From Pelobates cultripes (taxonomy: Eukaryota > Chordata > Amphibia > Anura > Pelobatidae), in assembly GCA_933207985.1 (NCBI GenBank), contig OW240917.1, positions 103,028,898 to 103,092,897 on the forward strand: 64,000 nucleotides of DNA, in the 5' to 3' direction. The notes under the pieces were generated by a model. The model saw only the letters and a program-made list of their open reading frames with translations, was not told the DNA's origin and ran no database searches. Every line of letters begins with the position of its first letter. Position 1 is the stretch's first letter. Made by a program: the position numbers and the translations under genes. Below, piece after piece: positions 33,918 through 45,834 of this stretch.

Positions 33918-36558
33918 TACCGACTGGGCTCCATCCCCCTTGGCCGAGCGGAGCCTATGGTTGATGTAACAATAGGGGGAAAGAGAAGTCCTTTCATGAT
34001 TGATATGGGTGCTGAACATTCTGTGGTGACTAAGTTGGTAGCTCCTCCTTCTGGAAAGACTGTAACTGTAATAGGAGCTACTGGGAGAAGCGCTGCTAGA
34101 CCGGTTTTCAGGAGTCGCACTTGCATTTTAGGAGGCCATTTTGTGAAGCACCAGTTCCTCTATATGCTAGAGTGTCCAATTCAACTTCTAGGACGAGATC
34201 TATTATCAAAGCTTCAAGCTCAGATAACTTTTCTACCTAATGGATCAACGTCTGTGAAGTTTAATAAATCACCAGGCATGATAGCAGTATTGGTACCAAA
34301 AGAAGAAGAATGGCGCTTCTACTCTGTAATAACAAATGCAAACCCTAAGAGTGATGGATCTTTATTTGACATTCCAGGAGTATGGGCAGAGAATAATCCT
34401 CCAGGACATGCTCGTAATATCCCACCGATACATATTGAACTAAAGCTTGGGGCCTACCCTGTGAGCCTGCGCCGGTTTTACATACCTCAGAAGGCCAAGA
34501 AGAACATACAGATCTACTTGGATAAGTTCATGAAGTATGGCATCCTAAAATTCTGTACCTCCCCTTGGAACACTCCATTAGTACCTGTTCAGAAGCCAGG
34601 ATCAGATGAGTATCATCCTGTACAAGATTTAAGAGCAGTTAACGATGCAGTAGTTAATATACACCCAGTGGTACCCAACCCCTATAATCTGCTTGCCATA
34701 ATTCCTGGTGGGGCACCTCCCTTTACAGTCCTAGATCTTAAAGATGCTTTCTTCTGCCTTCGACTTGCTGTTGAAAGTCAGTGCATCTTTGCTTTTCAAT
34801 GGGGAGATGCTGTTACGGGATCAAAGCATCAGATGACTTGGACCAGGTTGCCTCAAGGATTCAAGAATTCACCTAACCTATTTGGATCTGCACTGAATCA
34901 AGATTTATAAGACTTCAAATCCATCCCAGGAGAATGTGTATTGCTTCAGTACGTGGATGATCTCTTGATAGCCGCAGTTACTAAAGAGATGTGCCAAAAA
35001 GCAACCCATGTTCTACTCCATATTCTTTGGAGGGCAGGTTACAAGGTATCAAGGAAGAAGGCTCATTTGTGTTAGCCAACTGTCAAGTATTTAGGATTCC
35101 ATATCTCTGAAGGCCAAAAAACAATGGGACCTGAAAGAAAATAAGCAATGTGTCGAATACCTGTACCCATGAACAGAAGACAAGTGCGAGAATTCTTGAG
35201 AGCAGCAGAGATACTTTAGTTATTGGAGGCAGTATGGAAACCAAAGGAAGTCGGTATCATACATTGCAGAGCACATCTGAAAGGTGATAGTGATGTGATG
35301 AGAGGAAATCGCATGGCAGACAATGCTGCAAAATGTGCTGCTGAATCAAGACAAGAAGATCACGTGAACCATGTTACTGCTCTTGTACTTGCACCCTTGT
35401 CTCAATGGACTCCATTGTATACAACCCAAGAGAAGAAGTGGTTGGAAACTGAATCTGGAAAATACTTGAAGAATAATTGGTATCAGCTAGAAAATGGAAG
35501 AATAGTGATTCCGGCATCTCTGGCCATAGAGATTGTTCAGAACCATAGTGGTACCCATTCAGGAAGAGATAGTATGGAAGAATCTCTCAGCAAACATTTC
35601 TACATTCCAAGACTATCCAACCTTTCCCAAGCTATTGTCTGAATATGTGTTCAGTGCGCTCGCAACAACACAAGACAAGGCACTGTCAAACCGCCTGGAG
35701 TTCAATATATGGGAGGACTTCCCATGTCAGATTTACAAATAGATTACACGGTGATGCCTAAATCTGGAGGGTATCGTTACCTGCTGGTAGCGGTGTGTAC
35801 CTACTCTGGTTGGGTAGAGGCATGTCCTACTCGTACAGAAAAAGCAGAAGATGTACGGTTTCTGTTACGGGAAGTTATACCCAGATATGGACTTCCATGT
35901 TCTATAGGATCTGATAATGGTCCAGCTTTTGTCCATCAATGTTTACAACAACTGACTCATGTACTTGGCATCAAGTGGAAACTGCATACTACTTATAGGC
36001 CTCAGAGTTCTGGAAAGGTAGAAAGGATGAACAGAACGATAAAGACTCGATTGGCTAAAATGTGTCAAGAAACTCAGCTCAAGTGGAATGTACTTTTGCC
36101 AATAGCTCTGGTGTGAATACATAGTACTCCTACTAGAAGAATGGTTCTGTCTCCCTTTGAAATGATGTATGGGCGTCCATCTCCCATACTCAGTAATCTA
36201 AGGGGGGACTTATGTCAGTTAGGTGATGGAATTACTCGGCAGCAGGTTGTGGAGTTGGGTAAAAGTATGGAGGAGGTACAGAAATGGGTGCAAGATAGGT
36301 TACCTGTGAACATATATCCACCTGTTCACGCATACCATGCGGGTGACAAAGTATGGATAAAAGAATGGAATACTGTCCCATTGGGTCCAAAGGTCCTTAT
36401 GTTGTTCTTTTATCTACCCCAACAGCTGTAAAGGTGAAAGAGGTGACTCCTTGGATTTATCACTCTAGGGTTAAACCAGCAGCAGATTCATGGCAAGCTA
36501 CTCCAGATCCTGAGAATCCTTGCAAGATCCGGTTTAAGCGAATAACCCAGTCAGATTG
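33918..36558 (+). pseudogene. pol: protease, RT, RNase H remnant, integrase (decayed)
   Basis: One reading frame holds nearly all of pol. Protease: FMIDMGAEHSVV, where the catalytic Asp-Thr-Gly is Asp-Met-Gly, a change expected to inactivate it. RT: PVQDLRAVNDAV, TVLDLKDAFF, then an in-frame TAA at 34908-34910 just before the YVDD box (about 34960). More stops lie near 35074, 35142 and 35219. RT connection and most of RNase H are deleted in frame; only the tail (RGNRMADNAA) remains. Integrase: an HHCC zinc region broken by TGA at 35640, and the DDE core with LQIDYT, GSDNGPAF and GKVERMN. A stop lies at 36114 and a frameshift near 36395. Non-functional. Confidence 0.9.
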
Positions 36559-36748
36559 AACGTGACGTGAGGAAAAATACGAGGGGATATCGGGATATCG
36601 TGGTTAAAAGCCTGACCACCTCACTACTTGTCATAGCCAGATGTCTCAAAGGGACCTCTGTGAAAGTAAGTGAGGATCAGAAGGACAACAATCCTTGCAG
36701 CCCTCACGAGCGGGAAGCTGAGGTGCCGTTGCACGGTCGAAGAGTAGG

Positions 36749-38769
36749 ATGAAGACCACAAGAATGATGTGTTTAGTTATATGTTTCAGTATTTTTATAA
36801 TTTTTCAGGAAGGTAAATGTGAGGATATTACAAGCTCACACCCTAATTTGGCACTCACAATATGAATGTAAAGAATCTGTGTCTAGGTGTAGGTACTTAG
36901 ATACTGATTATAGTGTGTGTCAACCAATATCAGGTGAGGCTAAGTGTTTTTGATCCCCAATTCCAGCCCCGTACAATTTGGTTGGTAATTCAAAATAGTA
37001 ACTCTCAGGGAACATTGATAAATAGGACTTTGATAAGCACCATACATTCTACGGGTATTCTATTATTTGATGCATGTAAGACGATTTCGGGTAGTAGAAA
37101 ACCTTGGAATGTATGTGGTAATCTTAAATGGGAACAAACTTATGGGTTCAACAATAAATATTTATGCCCTAGTAAAAGATCTACTGATCCTGACTGCCCA
37201 AATAGAGACTTCAACTTCTACCCATATTGGTCATGTGTAGGTTGGGCGACTTGGGGAAAGACATTAGATCAAGATATGATTATCCAAAGGTTGCCCACTA
37301 CACTGTATTGTAAAACCATGGAGTGTAATCCTGTACATATGACCATTTCCAATCCGCAGCAATTTATTGATATGTTTGGGAGTCTTTTTGGGTTTCAGAT
37401 ACATGGTACAGGAACAGATCCTGGAGCCATATTATATGTAGGTGTTGAAACAGAGAGAACAGCTGCTCAGACTCATCAGGTTTTCCATTCCTTTTATGAG
37501 GAGATGAGTTTTGAGGATAAAGTTCCCCATAATGTTAAGAATCTGTTTATTGATTTAGCGGAGAGTATAGCAGGTAGTCTTAATATAACTAACTGCTTTG
37601 TATGTGGAGGTACTAATATGGGAGACCAATGGCCCTGGGAAGTAAGAGAAGTATGGTACCCTGGTTCTGAGACAAATGAACAACAGATGCCTTCCCAAAC
37701 TGGCCATCAAGTAAGTGTAAGAGAAAAATTGGAGTGGCGTTTAAAGACATCTATTATAGGCCATGTATGTTTAGCTAGAAGAGGGCCAATGTATAATACA
37801 CCTGTTGGCGATTTAACATGTTTGGGACAGAACGCCTATAATGCCGATACTAAAGATACTACTTGGTGGTCAGCTTCAAATGTCTCGGAACCTACTAATC
37901 CATTTGCCAATTACACCAATTTGAAAGAGATATGGTTTGATCTATCTGCTACATCTTATTGGAAAGCCCCAGCAAACTTATATTGGATCTGTGGTAAGAA
38001 AGCATACTCGGAATTATCACAAGATTGGGAAGGTGCATGTGTGCTAGGTATGCTCAAACCATCCTTCTTGTTGCCAATTGAAACAGGAGAGACCTTGGTA
38101 GTTAAGGTTTATGATGTAAATCATAAAAAGAAGCGAGCATCATTGAACGTAGGTAAATAGGAAGATGATGAGTGGCCTCCCAACGTTTTATTAATTACTA
38201 TGGACCTTCTACCAGGGCTGAAGATGGCACATATGGTTATAGAACCCCCATATATATGCTCAACCGCATTATAAGATTACAGGCGGTGGTTGAGATCATA
38301 TCCAATAAGACAGCTAAGGCCCTTAACCTTTTGGCGAAGCAAAATACCTGCATGAGATCAGCCATTTACCAAAATAGGCTGGCTCTTGATTATTTGCTGG
38401 CAGTAGAAGGAGGTGTGTGTGGAAAGTTTAACCTTAGTAATTGTTGTTTGCATATAGCTGATGAGGGGCAGGCAGTGATTGACATTACCAGCAATATGGT
38501 TAAACTGGCACACGTACCCACTCAGACTTGGAACGGGTATAATCCAAATAGTTGGTTTGGGAGTTGGTATGAGCAGCTTGGTGGGAGTGGTATTTGTTAT
38601 TTTTTTATGCCTCTTCCTGCCCTGTCTGATTCCATTAGTAGGTAGGTCTATACGTAGTGTTATTGAGAGCACTATAAAGAGGAAGAGAGCTGCCTATGTA
38701 ATGGCCGTTTGGAAATATGAACCCCTAGCCCAGAGAGAGACTATTAATGATCAGGTCAATGAGTGTTGA
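36749..38769 (+). pseudogene. env: gamma-type surface and transmembrane glycoprotein (decayed)
   Basis: Starts at ATG 36749 with a hydrophobic signal-like stretch (MCLVICFSIFIIF), but a TGA and a frameshift follow near 36860. The surface part is otherwise open from 36913 to a TAG at 38158-38160. It has a CFVC (CXXC) motif near 37599 and a basic cleavage-like KKKRA near 38128. The transmembrane part (38172-38645) has a heptad region and a [10 protein letters not shown] motif (CX6CC). CXXC and CX6CC together mark gamma-type Env with a disulphide between subunits. The membrane anchor ([18 protein letters not shown]) has shifted to another frame. Not functional as it stands. Confidence 0.85.
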
Positions 38770-38896
38770 GAGGTAATAGAGTTGTTAGAATGCTTACAGG
38801 GTCTGTCCCGGCTCATGGTTACTTGAAAGGTGTTAGCAAATTATGATTAGTGATGCAGCTGGAATAACTTTGTATCAGAAGCATCAAAAGGGGGAA

Positions 38897-39315
38897 TGTA
38901 ATGGGATTTCAACATGGTTAAAAATTTAGTAGGCCTGAAATCTCCAGGTGGCATATACAAGTACAGGTGTTTGTTGTATCTGTTAGTTGGTTACATGTAG
39001 CTAAGATACTGTCATCAATGTACTGAGCATGTGCATCAACTGTAGTCACATTCCTTTGTCCTTAAAAGGAGTCATACGGTCTGCTCATATGAGGTGATCT
39101 TGAATATCTTGTTCACTGATTGGTCTAAGGGTGAAGCTATGAATAGGAGGAGTTATTGGTAATAAAAAGCATTTGCAAACTATGCTCTGGGCTCAGACAT
39201 TTTTGGAACAGGAGTTCATCTGAGACCCGATCGGTGACAATAAAGACCTTTTTCTTCCTGAACAAACCTGCTTCCATCTCTCTATTTGTGGCTTCTGCTG
39301 TGTTTTCCGGTAACA
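38897..39315 (+). repeat. 3' LTR of the provirus
   Basis: 419 bp, TGTAATGGG to GGTAACA, preceded by the polypurine tract. AATAAA at 39239-39244. Nearly identical to the 5' LTR apart from small indels and scattered substitutions, which indicates a fairly recent insertion. Confidence 0.9.
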
Positions 39316-39702
39316 TTACAACACATGCCGTAGATGCTCAGCAGCCACTTCTACAGCAAACTGTCATGTGCCGTGTGTTCTCACAGCTTTCTAACATGGC
39401 CAGCCATATGTTTTTCAGTAATTTGATGTACAGTAGCTCTTCTGTATGATCGGAACAGATGGGCTAGCCGTCGATTTCCATTTGCATAAATGACCTTGGG
39501 CGCCAATGACCCTGATGCTATTTCACGGTTGCCCTTTCTTGCACCACTTTTGGTAGGTACTAACTACTGTATACTGGGAACACCCCACAAGACTTGCTGT
39601 TTTGAAAATGCTCTGACCCAATTATCTAACCATCACTTTTTAGACCTTATCAAAGTCACCCAGATCTTTTTGCTTGCCCATTTTTTCCTGCTTCCAAAAC
39701 AT
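39316..39702 (-). repeat. Tc1-like element, second part (split by provirus)
   Basis: Continues the transposon of 31146-31350. The minus strand encodes the N-terminal DNA-binding region of a Tc1-like transposase (the complement of ACCCCACAAGACTTGCTGTT and TTGCTTGCCCATTTTTTCC). Most of the central catalytic region between the two parts is missing, so the copy was already internally deleted or lost it with the provirus insertion. Confidence 0.65.
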
Positions 39703-39900
39703 GAAATTTCTAGTAATGGTCATCCAATTCTCAGTAGTTGAATATATGGGAGAAGCAGAGAAGAAAAAAAGAACCAATGGCACAGTATTTTGTAAATAAT
39801 ACATATATTTACAAAATACTGTGCCATTGGTTCTTTTTTCTTATTTGCTTCTCCCATATCTTCAACTACTGAGAATTGGATGACCAATACTAGAAATTTC
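39703..39900. repeat. 198-bp near-perfect hairpin
   Basis: GAAATTTCTAGTAATGGTC... at 39703 is mirrored by ...GACCAATACTAGAAATTTC ending at 39900. The arms are about 95 bases each with a short AT loop near 39798-39803. No TTAA or TA duplication at the ends is obvious. It could be a small fold-back element or a miniature inverted-repeat element. Confidence 0.85.
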
Positions 39901-40471
39901 TACATATCCTGAGATGGGGATTGTACCATCCACGTGCTAAACAGCAGAGCTCTTAGCAGCTCAAGAAAGTGTGAGTTAGCATTTTATTGGGATAAAAATT
40001 ATTTTAATATTTACCTGACATACTGTACTATCACCTTTTCCTTTCTGATTTTTTTGAGGCCGTCATAATACCATACATCAGTGGACCTCATATAGTGTAT
40101 GTATTTGCATGAATTTCTTTAATACACTTTTCCCTTTTGGTGCGGTTTACCTTCCTCTTTCTTACACTCACTAACTTATGATTATAATGCCTACATGTCC
40201 CTTTTAATGATTATACTCCTCCATTCTGCCTTTTTTATATTTATCTTTTTTTCCTTTTGTTCGATATCATTATCTGAGCATGACCATTTGGCTCTCCTTT
40301 GTCCATGAAGTATGCAGTTTGCAGTATTCTGTGGAATTCTCTTGACTAATTGATTCTGGGTAAATTACTATGGAAACTGGAAATCTTGTTTAAGCTTCTC
40401 ACCTTGCCTGACATCATGCTCTACATACACACCCATGCTTTGTCATATATATATATATATATATATATATA
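39901..40471. other. spacer with (AT)n
   Basis: Nothing recognised except the (AT)n microsatellite at about 40445-40470. Confidence 0.5.
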
Positions 40472-41417
40472 AATCCTAATAGGTTATGGTGGGGAAAAAT
40501 TGTGATTGAAAACATAGAAACATAGAAACATAGAAACATAGAATGTGACGGCAGATAAGAACCATTCGGCCCATCTAGTCTGCCCAATTTTCTAAAAACT
40601 TTCATTAGTCCTAGCCTTATCTTATAGTTAGGATAGCCTTATGCCTATCCCATGCATGCTTAAACTCCTTTACTGTGTTAACCTCTACCACTTCAGCTGG
40701 AAGGCTATTCCATGCATCCACTACCCTCTCAGTAAAGTAATACTTCCTGATATTATTTTAAACCTTTGTCCCTCTAATTTAAGACTATGTCCTCTTGTTG
40801 TGGTAGTTTTTCTTCTTTTAAATATAGTCTCCTCCTTTTACTGTGTTGATTCCCTTTATGTATTTAAATGTTTCTATCATATCCCCCCTGTCTCGTCTTT
40901 CCTCCAAGCTATACATGTTAAGATCCTTTAACCTTTCCTGGTAAGTTTTATCCTGCAATCCATTAACCAGTTTAGTAGCCCTTCTCTGAACTCTCTCTAA
41001 AGTATCAATATCCTTTTGAAGATATGGTCTCCAGTACTGCGTACAATACTCCAAGTGAGGTCTTACCAGTGTTCTGTACAATGGCATGAGCACTTCCCTC
41101 TTTCTACTGCTAATACCTCTCCCTATACAACCAAGCATTCTGCTAGCATTTCCTGCTGCTCTATTACATTGTCTGCCTACCTTTAAGTCATCAGAAATAA
41201 TCACCCTAAATCCCTTTCTTCATATGTTGAGGTTAGGACTCTATCAAATATTCCGTACTCTGCCCTTGGGTTTTTACATCCAAGATGCATTATCTTGCAC
41301 TTATCCACATTAAATGTCAGTTGCCACAATTCTGACCATTTTTCTAGTTTACCTAAATCATTTGTCATTTGGCTTATCCCTCCTGGAACATCAACCCTGT
41401 TACATATCTTAGTATCA

Positions 41418-41981
41418 TCAGCAAAAGACATACCTTACCATCAAGACCTTCTGCAATATCACTAATAAAAATATTAAGAGAATGGGTCCAAGTACAGATC
41501 CCTGAGGTACCCCACTGGTGACAAGTCCAAGCTTCGAATATATTCCATTGACTACAACCCTCTGTTGCCTGTCACTCAGCCACTGCCTTACCCATTCAAC
41601 AATATTGGAATCCAAACTTAAAGATTGCAGTTTATTGATAAACCTTCTATGTGCAACAGTGTCAAAAGCCTTACTGAAATCTAGGTAAGCAATGTCTACT
41701 GCACCACCCTGATCTATTATTTTAGTTACCCAATCAAAATAATCAATAAGATTAGTTTGGCATGATCTCCCTAAAGTAAACCCATGTTGTCTCTGATCTT
41801 GAAATCCATGTGTTTTTAGATGTTCAACAATCCTATCCTTTAACATGGTTTCCATCACTTTCCCTAATACTGAAGTAAGGCTTACTGGCCTATAGTTGCC
41901 CGACTCCTTCCTATTACCTTTCTTGTAAATGGGCACAACATTCACTAACTTCCAATCTTCTGGCACTACTCCTGTTAACAA
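41418..41981 (-). pseudogene. CR1-like LINE reverse transcriptase fragment
   Basis: 187-codon open part of RT containing the motif 2 region (NYRPVSLTSVLGKV), the catalytic aspartate motif (AYLDFSKAFDTVAHR) and the SGVPQGSVLGP motif. The frame shifts just before FADD, which is in another frame (41201-41431). It would copy LINE RNA at the nicked target if intact. Confidence 0.85.
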
Positions 41982-43022
41982 TGATTGGTTAAATAAATCT
42001 GTTAATGGTTTTGCTAGTACACCACTAAGCTCTTTTAATAGCTTTGGGTGTATTCCATCAGGTCATATTGACTTATTTGTCTTTACTTTTGACAGTTGAA
42101 ATAGAACCTCTTCCTCTGTAAACTCACGTGTAATAAATGGCTCATTTATCCTTTTTCTCAACTGAGGTCCCTTTCCTTCATTTTCTTCTGTAAATACAGA
42201 ACAAAAATATTCATTGAGGCAGTCAGCCTGACCTTTATCCTCTTCTACATACCTTCCTTCTTTTGTTTTTAATCTAACTAATCCTTGTTTTACTTTTCTT
42301 TTCTCATTTATGTATCTAAAAAATGTTTTATCCCCTTTTTTACTGACTGTGCTATTTTCTCTTCTGTGTGTGATTTGGAAGCTCTTATAACTTGCTTAGC
42401 CTCTTTCTACCTAATCTTATAGATCATTTTGTCTTCCTCACTCTGGTTTTTTTTATAATTCCTAAATGCTAACTTTTTGTTTTTAACTATTTTGGCCACA
42501 TCTGCGGAGTACCACAGTGGTTTCTTGAATTTTTGCTTTTACTGACAAGCCTAATGCAATTTTCTGTTGCCTTCAATAGTGCAACTTTTAAATAATCACA
42601 TTTCTCTTGGACTCCATTTAAATTGCTCCAGTCTGATAATGACTCCTCTACCCATATTCTAATTTTAGAAAAGTCTGTTTTTCTAAAGTCTAAAACTTTT
42701 GTTTTTGTGTGGTGTGACTCAGTCACTGTTCTTATATTAAACCACACTGACTGACTGATCACTGGATCCTAAACTTTCACCTACAGTAACATCTGATACC
42801 AAATCTCCATTTGTTTACACTAAATCTAGTATGGCCTCTTTACAAGTTGGCTCCTCAACAACTTGTTTTAGAGACAATCCCAGTAGGGAGTTTAGAATAT
42901 GTGTGCTCCTGGCACAAGTAGCTAATTTTGTTTTCCAATTTACATCAGGAAGATTAAAGTCACCCATGATGATAACTTCCCCTTCATTGTCATTTTAGCT
43001 ATTTCCTCAACTAGTAGATTAT

Positions 43023-43445
43023 CTAACTCTTCAATTTGTCCTGGGGCCTATAAATCACACCTACACGAGTTACTGTGTGATTACCAAATTCTAACATAGC
43101 CCAAACGGACTCTATGTTTGCCTCACTAACTTTTATTAGGCTAGATTTTATGCTATCCTTCACATACAAGGCCACCCCTCCCCCTTTCTTGCCTTCCCTA
43201 TCTTTCCTATATAAAGAGTACCCTGGTATTGCTATGTCCCAGTCATTTTTCTCATTGTACCATGTCTCAGTAACAGCGACTAAATCTACACTATCAGTTG
43301 CCATTATTGCCACAAGTTCATGGATCTTATTCCCTAAACTGCGAGCATTTGTAGACATGACTCTAAGCTTATCATTTTTTAACACACTTGCTACAGGCAC
43401 CTTCTGTCCTTGTTTTGGGGGACAATTGGATTGATGTTTTATCAC
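43023..43445 (-). pseudogene. CR1-like LINE endonuclease fragment
   Basis: 140-codon frame with APE-type endonuclease features: an Asn in STNARSL, the Glu of VTETW and YRKDREGKKGGGVALY. The later GDFN motif is in a different frame around 42960. It would nick the target DNA if intact. Confidence 0.75.
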
Positions 43446-43980
43446 CCTTTTGCCCCCCCCTCCTAGTACATCCTAGCAAAACCTCTGAACTGCTCACTGA
43501 GAACATTTGTTCCCTTTTGAGAAAGATGCAAACCATCTTTTTTGTACAGCTTATCTCCATTCCAAACAGAGCTACCATGAGAAATAAAGCCAAATTATTG
43601 GAAATAAAGCCAAAAACCCCTTCCACCTGAAGTCTGTTGATAGTTAATACAATGTTAAACAAAAATCTGCACACCAGTCAAGCCATAAGACTTGCTTTTC
43701 CCACAGAAATCCCAAATCAGCAGTGATGTTACAATTGCAAAGGATTCTGGGTGGGCATATGCAATTTATTTAACAAAGAATCACATTTTTGCCTCATTCC
43801 ATTTTAAACATGGATTCCTTTTAATCTGTGTTTGCAGTATACAACTGCTTGGAACACAATTTAGGAAAAGATGCAAAACCAGTGAACCACTCATGGACAG
43901 CTGTTTCGTTGTTAATGCAACTCTTCAGCATGAGGTTGGTTACTGGTTTGCTTATTGAGGCTTGATAGTGCTTGGGAAGC

Positions 43981-44167
43981 AAAATCCAAATAGGTTATGG
44001 TGGGGAAAAATTGTGATTGAAAACCCCTTCCAATTGAAGTCTGTGGGTAGTTAATACAATGTTAAACAAAAATCTGCACACCAGTCAAGCCATAAGACTT
44101 GCTTTTCTCACAGAAATCCCAAATCTGCAGTGATGTTACAATTGCAAAGGATTCTGGGTGGGCATAT
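43981..44167. repeat. uninterrupted second copy of a 190-bp direct repeat
   Basis: Matches 40472-40504 joined to 43617-43760 (blocks AGTTAATACAATGTTAAACA, CACACCAGTCAAGCCATAAG, AAAGGATTCTGGGTGGGCAT). The two copies are separated by about 220 bp, so the original tandem period was about 400 bp. Confidence 0.85.
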
Positions 44168-44771
44168 ATAACAAATAATAAAACAAATGAAGGCTATAGA
44201 GGGAAAGGATTTTATTTCAAAGTGCAAAGTGCTGCTTTAAAGGGATACTGTAAGTACCAAAACAAATTTAGCTTAACCTCTTAAGGACTGGACTGTTTTT
44301 GCGATGTTGTACATTTGCGACCAGGCCTCTTTTTTACACTTTTGTGGTGTTTGTGTTTAGCTGTAATTTTCCACTCTCTCATTTACTGTTCCCATACAAA
44401 TTATATATTTTTTTTCAGGACAAAAGAGGCTTTCTTTACATACCATTATTTATATAATCTCATGTAATTTAATTTAAAAAAAATAAAAAAATATGATGAA
44501 AAATTGAAAAAATATGTTTTTTGACTTATACTTGAAAAATCTTTTACTCATCTACAAAAGCGAATGAAAAAAACTGCTAAATAGATTCAAAATTTTGTCC
44601 TGAGTTTAAAAATACCCAGTGTTTACGTACTTTTTTGCTTTTTTTTGCAAGTTATAGGGCTATTGGTACAAGTAGAATATTGCGGTTTCAAAACATACAT
44701 TTTTAAAATTTATCAATAGTGACATTATAACACTATTATCTGTCATAAATCTCTGAATTACACCCCACATG

Positions 44772-45808
44772 TGTAGCCGATGGCACTGGGCTGCCCTAAA
44801 AATTACATGTGTTTAACTGCATTCATGTAAACTGCTGGTTTTGAATGTGTTAAAATAAAGTGTATTTGTCTGATTGTTCGGTAGAATCATTTGAATAAAC
44901 TAAGGGAATGAAACTACCGAACATTCAGACCTCCTCTGTGTGAAGTGTGCCTTCAATTACCCATTGCAACAATGTTGCAAACGGGTAATTAACAAGCTAT
45001 GCAGTAGGTCCTTTGTTCGCGGGGTGGCCGGCATTCGGGAAACGAACACGTGGTGGCGTCAATTTTAATGTTTTGTCGTCGAGTGTCTGGAACTCAAATT
45101 GGACACTCGACTAGGCGAACCCCGCTGAGACCTCCACAAGCCCAGTCCGTTCGGTTCCAAACAACCGAACGTCCTCTCGTTCAGTAGACAGAAACAACCG
45201 AACGAGGGGATTCATACGAACCCTACCTGATCTCTGTAGCCTTAGCCTTTCGTGTAATTTATTCCCTTATACTGGGACCGACCGCAGGGCCCCATCGCAT
45301 GGAACCCAATTCGGCTGTTCTCTCCAGCGCGGTCGGTCTTTTTAGTACTTCCATAAATTTCCCGAACCCCTGGTCTGATCCGGGTGATTTTTGGATATGT
45401 TGCTCACCCAGATCAGGGCTACCAGGGGATGTGCCATTTAAAGGGGTACCCCTAGGTTTAGGGGTACATCCAGAAACTGGGGGAATTTGTGTACAGTATA
45501 AGGGGATTATGAGTCAGGCTGAGGGGAGGAGATAGGTGGGAGGTTACTATTGTCGGATTGGGTACTGTACTAATTGATGAAAATCCCTCCCTTGCATGGG
45601 AGCATGCTATATAAGGCCACTGTGGAATAAAGGTTTTCAGTTCTGCTCCTGATGCTGTGTGTCGTCCAGTTATTGGGATTGCTGTTGGGATACTGTTGGA
45701 TTATTTTGCCTGCTGGAAACCTTGCCTGTGGATTTATAATTACTTGTTCCTGAGCCTCACTGGGATCTTAAGCGGAGATAATCTGTGGAATATTGTATCT
45801 CCGCTACA
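44772..45808 (+). mobile_element. 1,037-bp solo LTR
   Basis: Begins TGTAGCCGATGG and ends ATCTCCGCTACA, flanked by ACATG (44767-44771) and ACGTG (45809-45813), a 5-bp duplication with one mismatch. It has a TATATAAGG box near 45609, AATAAAGG near 45627, and a CGTCCAGTT segment also found in the complement of the LTR at 9677. Removing it restores a continuous ACATGTACATATTT sequence in the host element, which fixes the boundaries. Confidence 0.85.
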
Positions 45809-45834
45809 ACGTGTACATATTTTTTTTAAAGTAG

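Larger units (their letters stand above)
31351..39315 (+). mobile_element. endogenous retrovirus, gamma-type, complete layout but decayed
   Basis: About 8.0 kb with two LTRs, a primer-binding-site candidate, a leader, gag remnant, pro-pol, env and a polypurine tract (AAAAGGGGGAA at 38886-38896). Frames carry multiple stops, frameshifts and deletions. It sits inside a Tc1-like element, so it is younger than that transposon. A clear target duplication is not visible: the flanks GTAAC and TTACA do not match. Confidence 0.9.
40505..43616 (-). mobile_element. CR1-like LINE, near full length, minus strand
   Basis: The minus strand encodes an APE-type endonuclease (43023-43445: STNARSLGNKIHELVAI, AVTETWYNE, KGGGVALYVKDS) and a reverse transcriptase. 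RT has NYRPVSLTSVLGKVME, YLDFSKAFDTV and SGVPQGSVLGP at 41418-41981, FADDTKICN near 41410 (the FADD catalytic box) and a thumb region at 40818-41204 (RPHLEYCTQYW). The 3' end at 40505 has tandem copies of an 8-base unit, ACATAGAA as read on the + strand, the short tail typical of CR1/L2 elements. Several stops and frameshifts separate the frames, so it is inactive. Confidence 0.9.
40472..43760. repeat. older repeat copy interrupted by the CR1-like LINE
   Basis: AGGTTATGGTGGGGAAAAAT (from 40482) and, after the LINE, CCCCTTCCACCTGAAGTCTG (from about 43617) to GGGCATATGC at about 43762 are two halves of one unit. An uninterrupted copy lies at 43981-44167. The LINE thus inserted into one of two direct copies of a roughly 190-bp repeat. 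Confidence 0.75.

Noticed and set aside
33721..33969. 82-codon Glu/Val-rich frame in gag
   Set aside because: Alternative frame of the Gly/Arg-rich coding sequence.
31346..39320. Target duplication for the provirus
   Set aside because: GTAAC and TTACA flanking the LTRs do not match; I cannot claim a duplication. Decay or different LTR limits could explain this.
39739..39900. Continuation of the Tc1-like element past 39702
   Set aside because: The sequence becomes the long hairpin and no longer follows the transposase.
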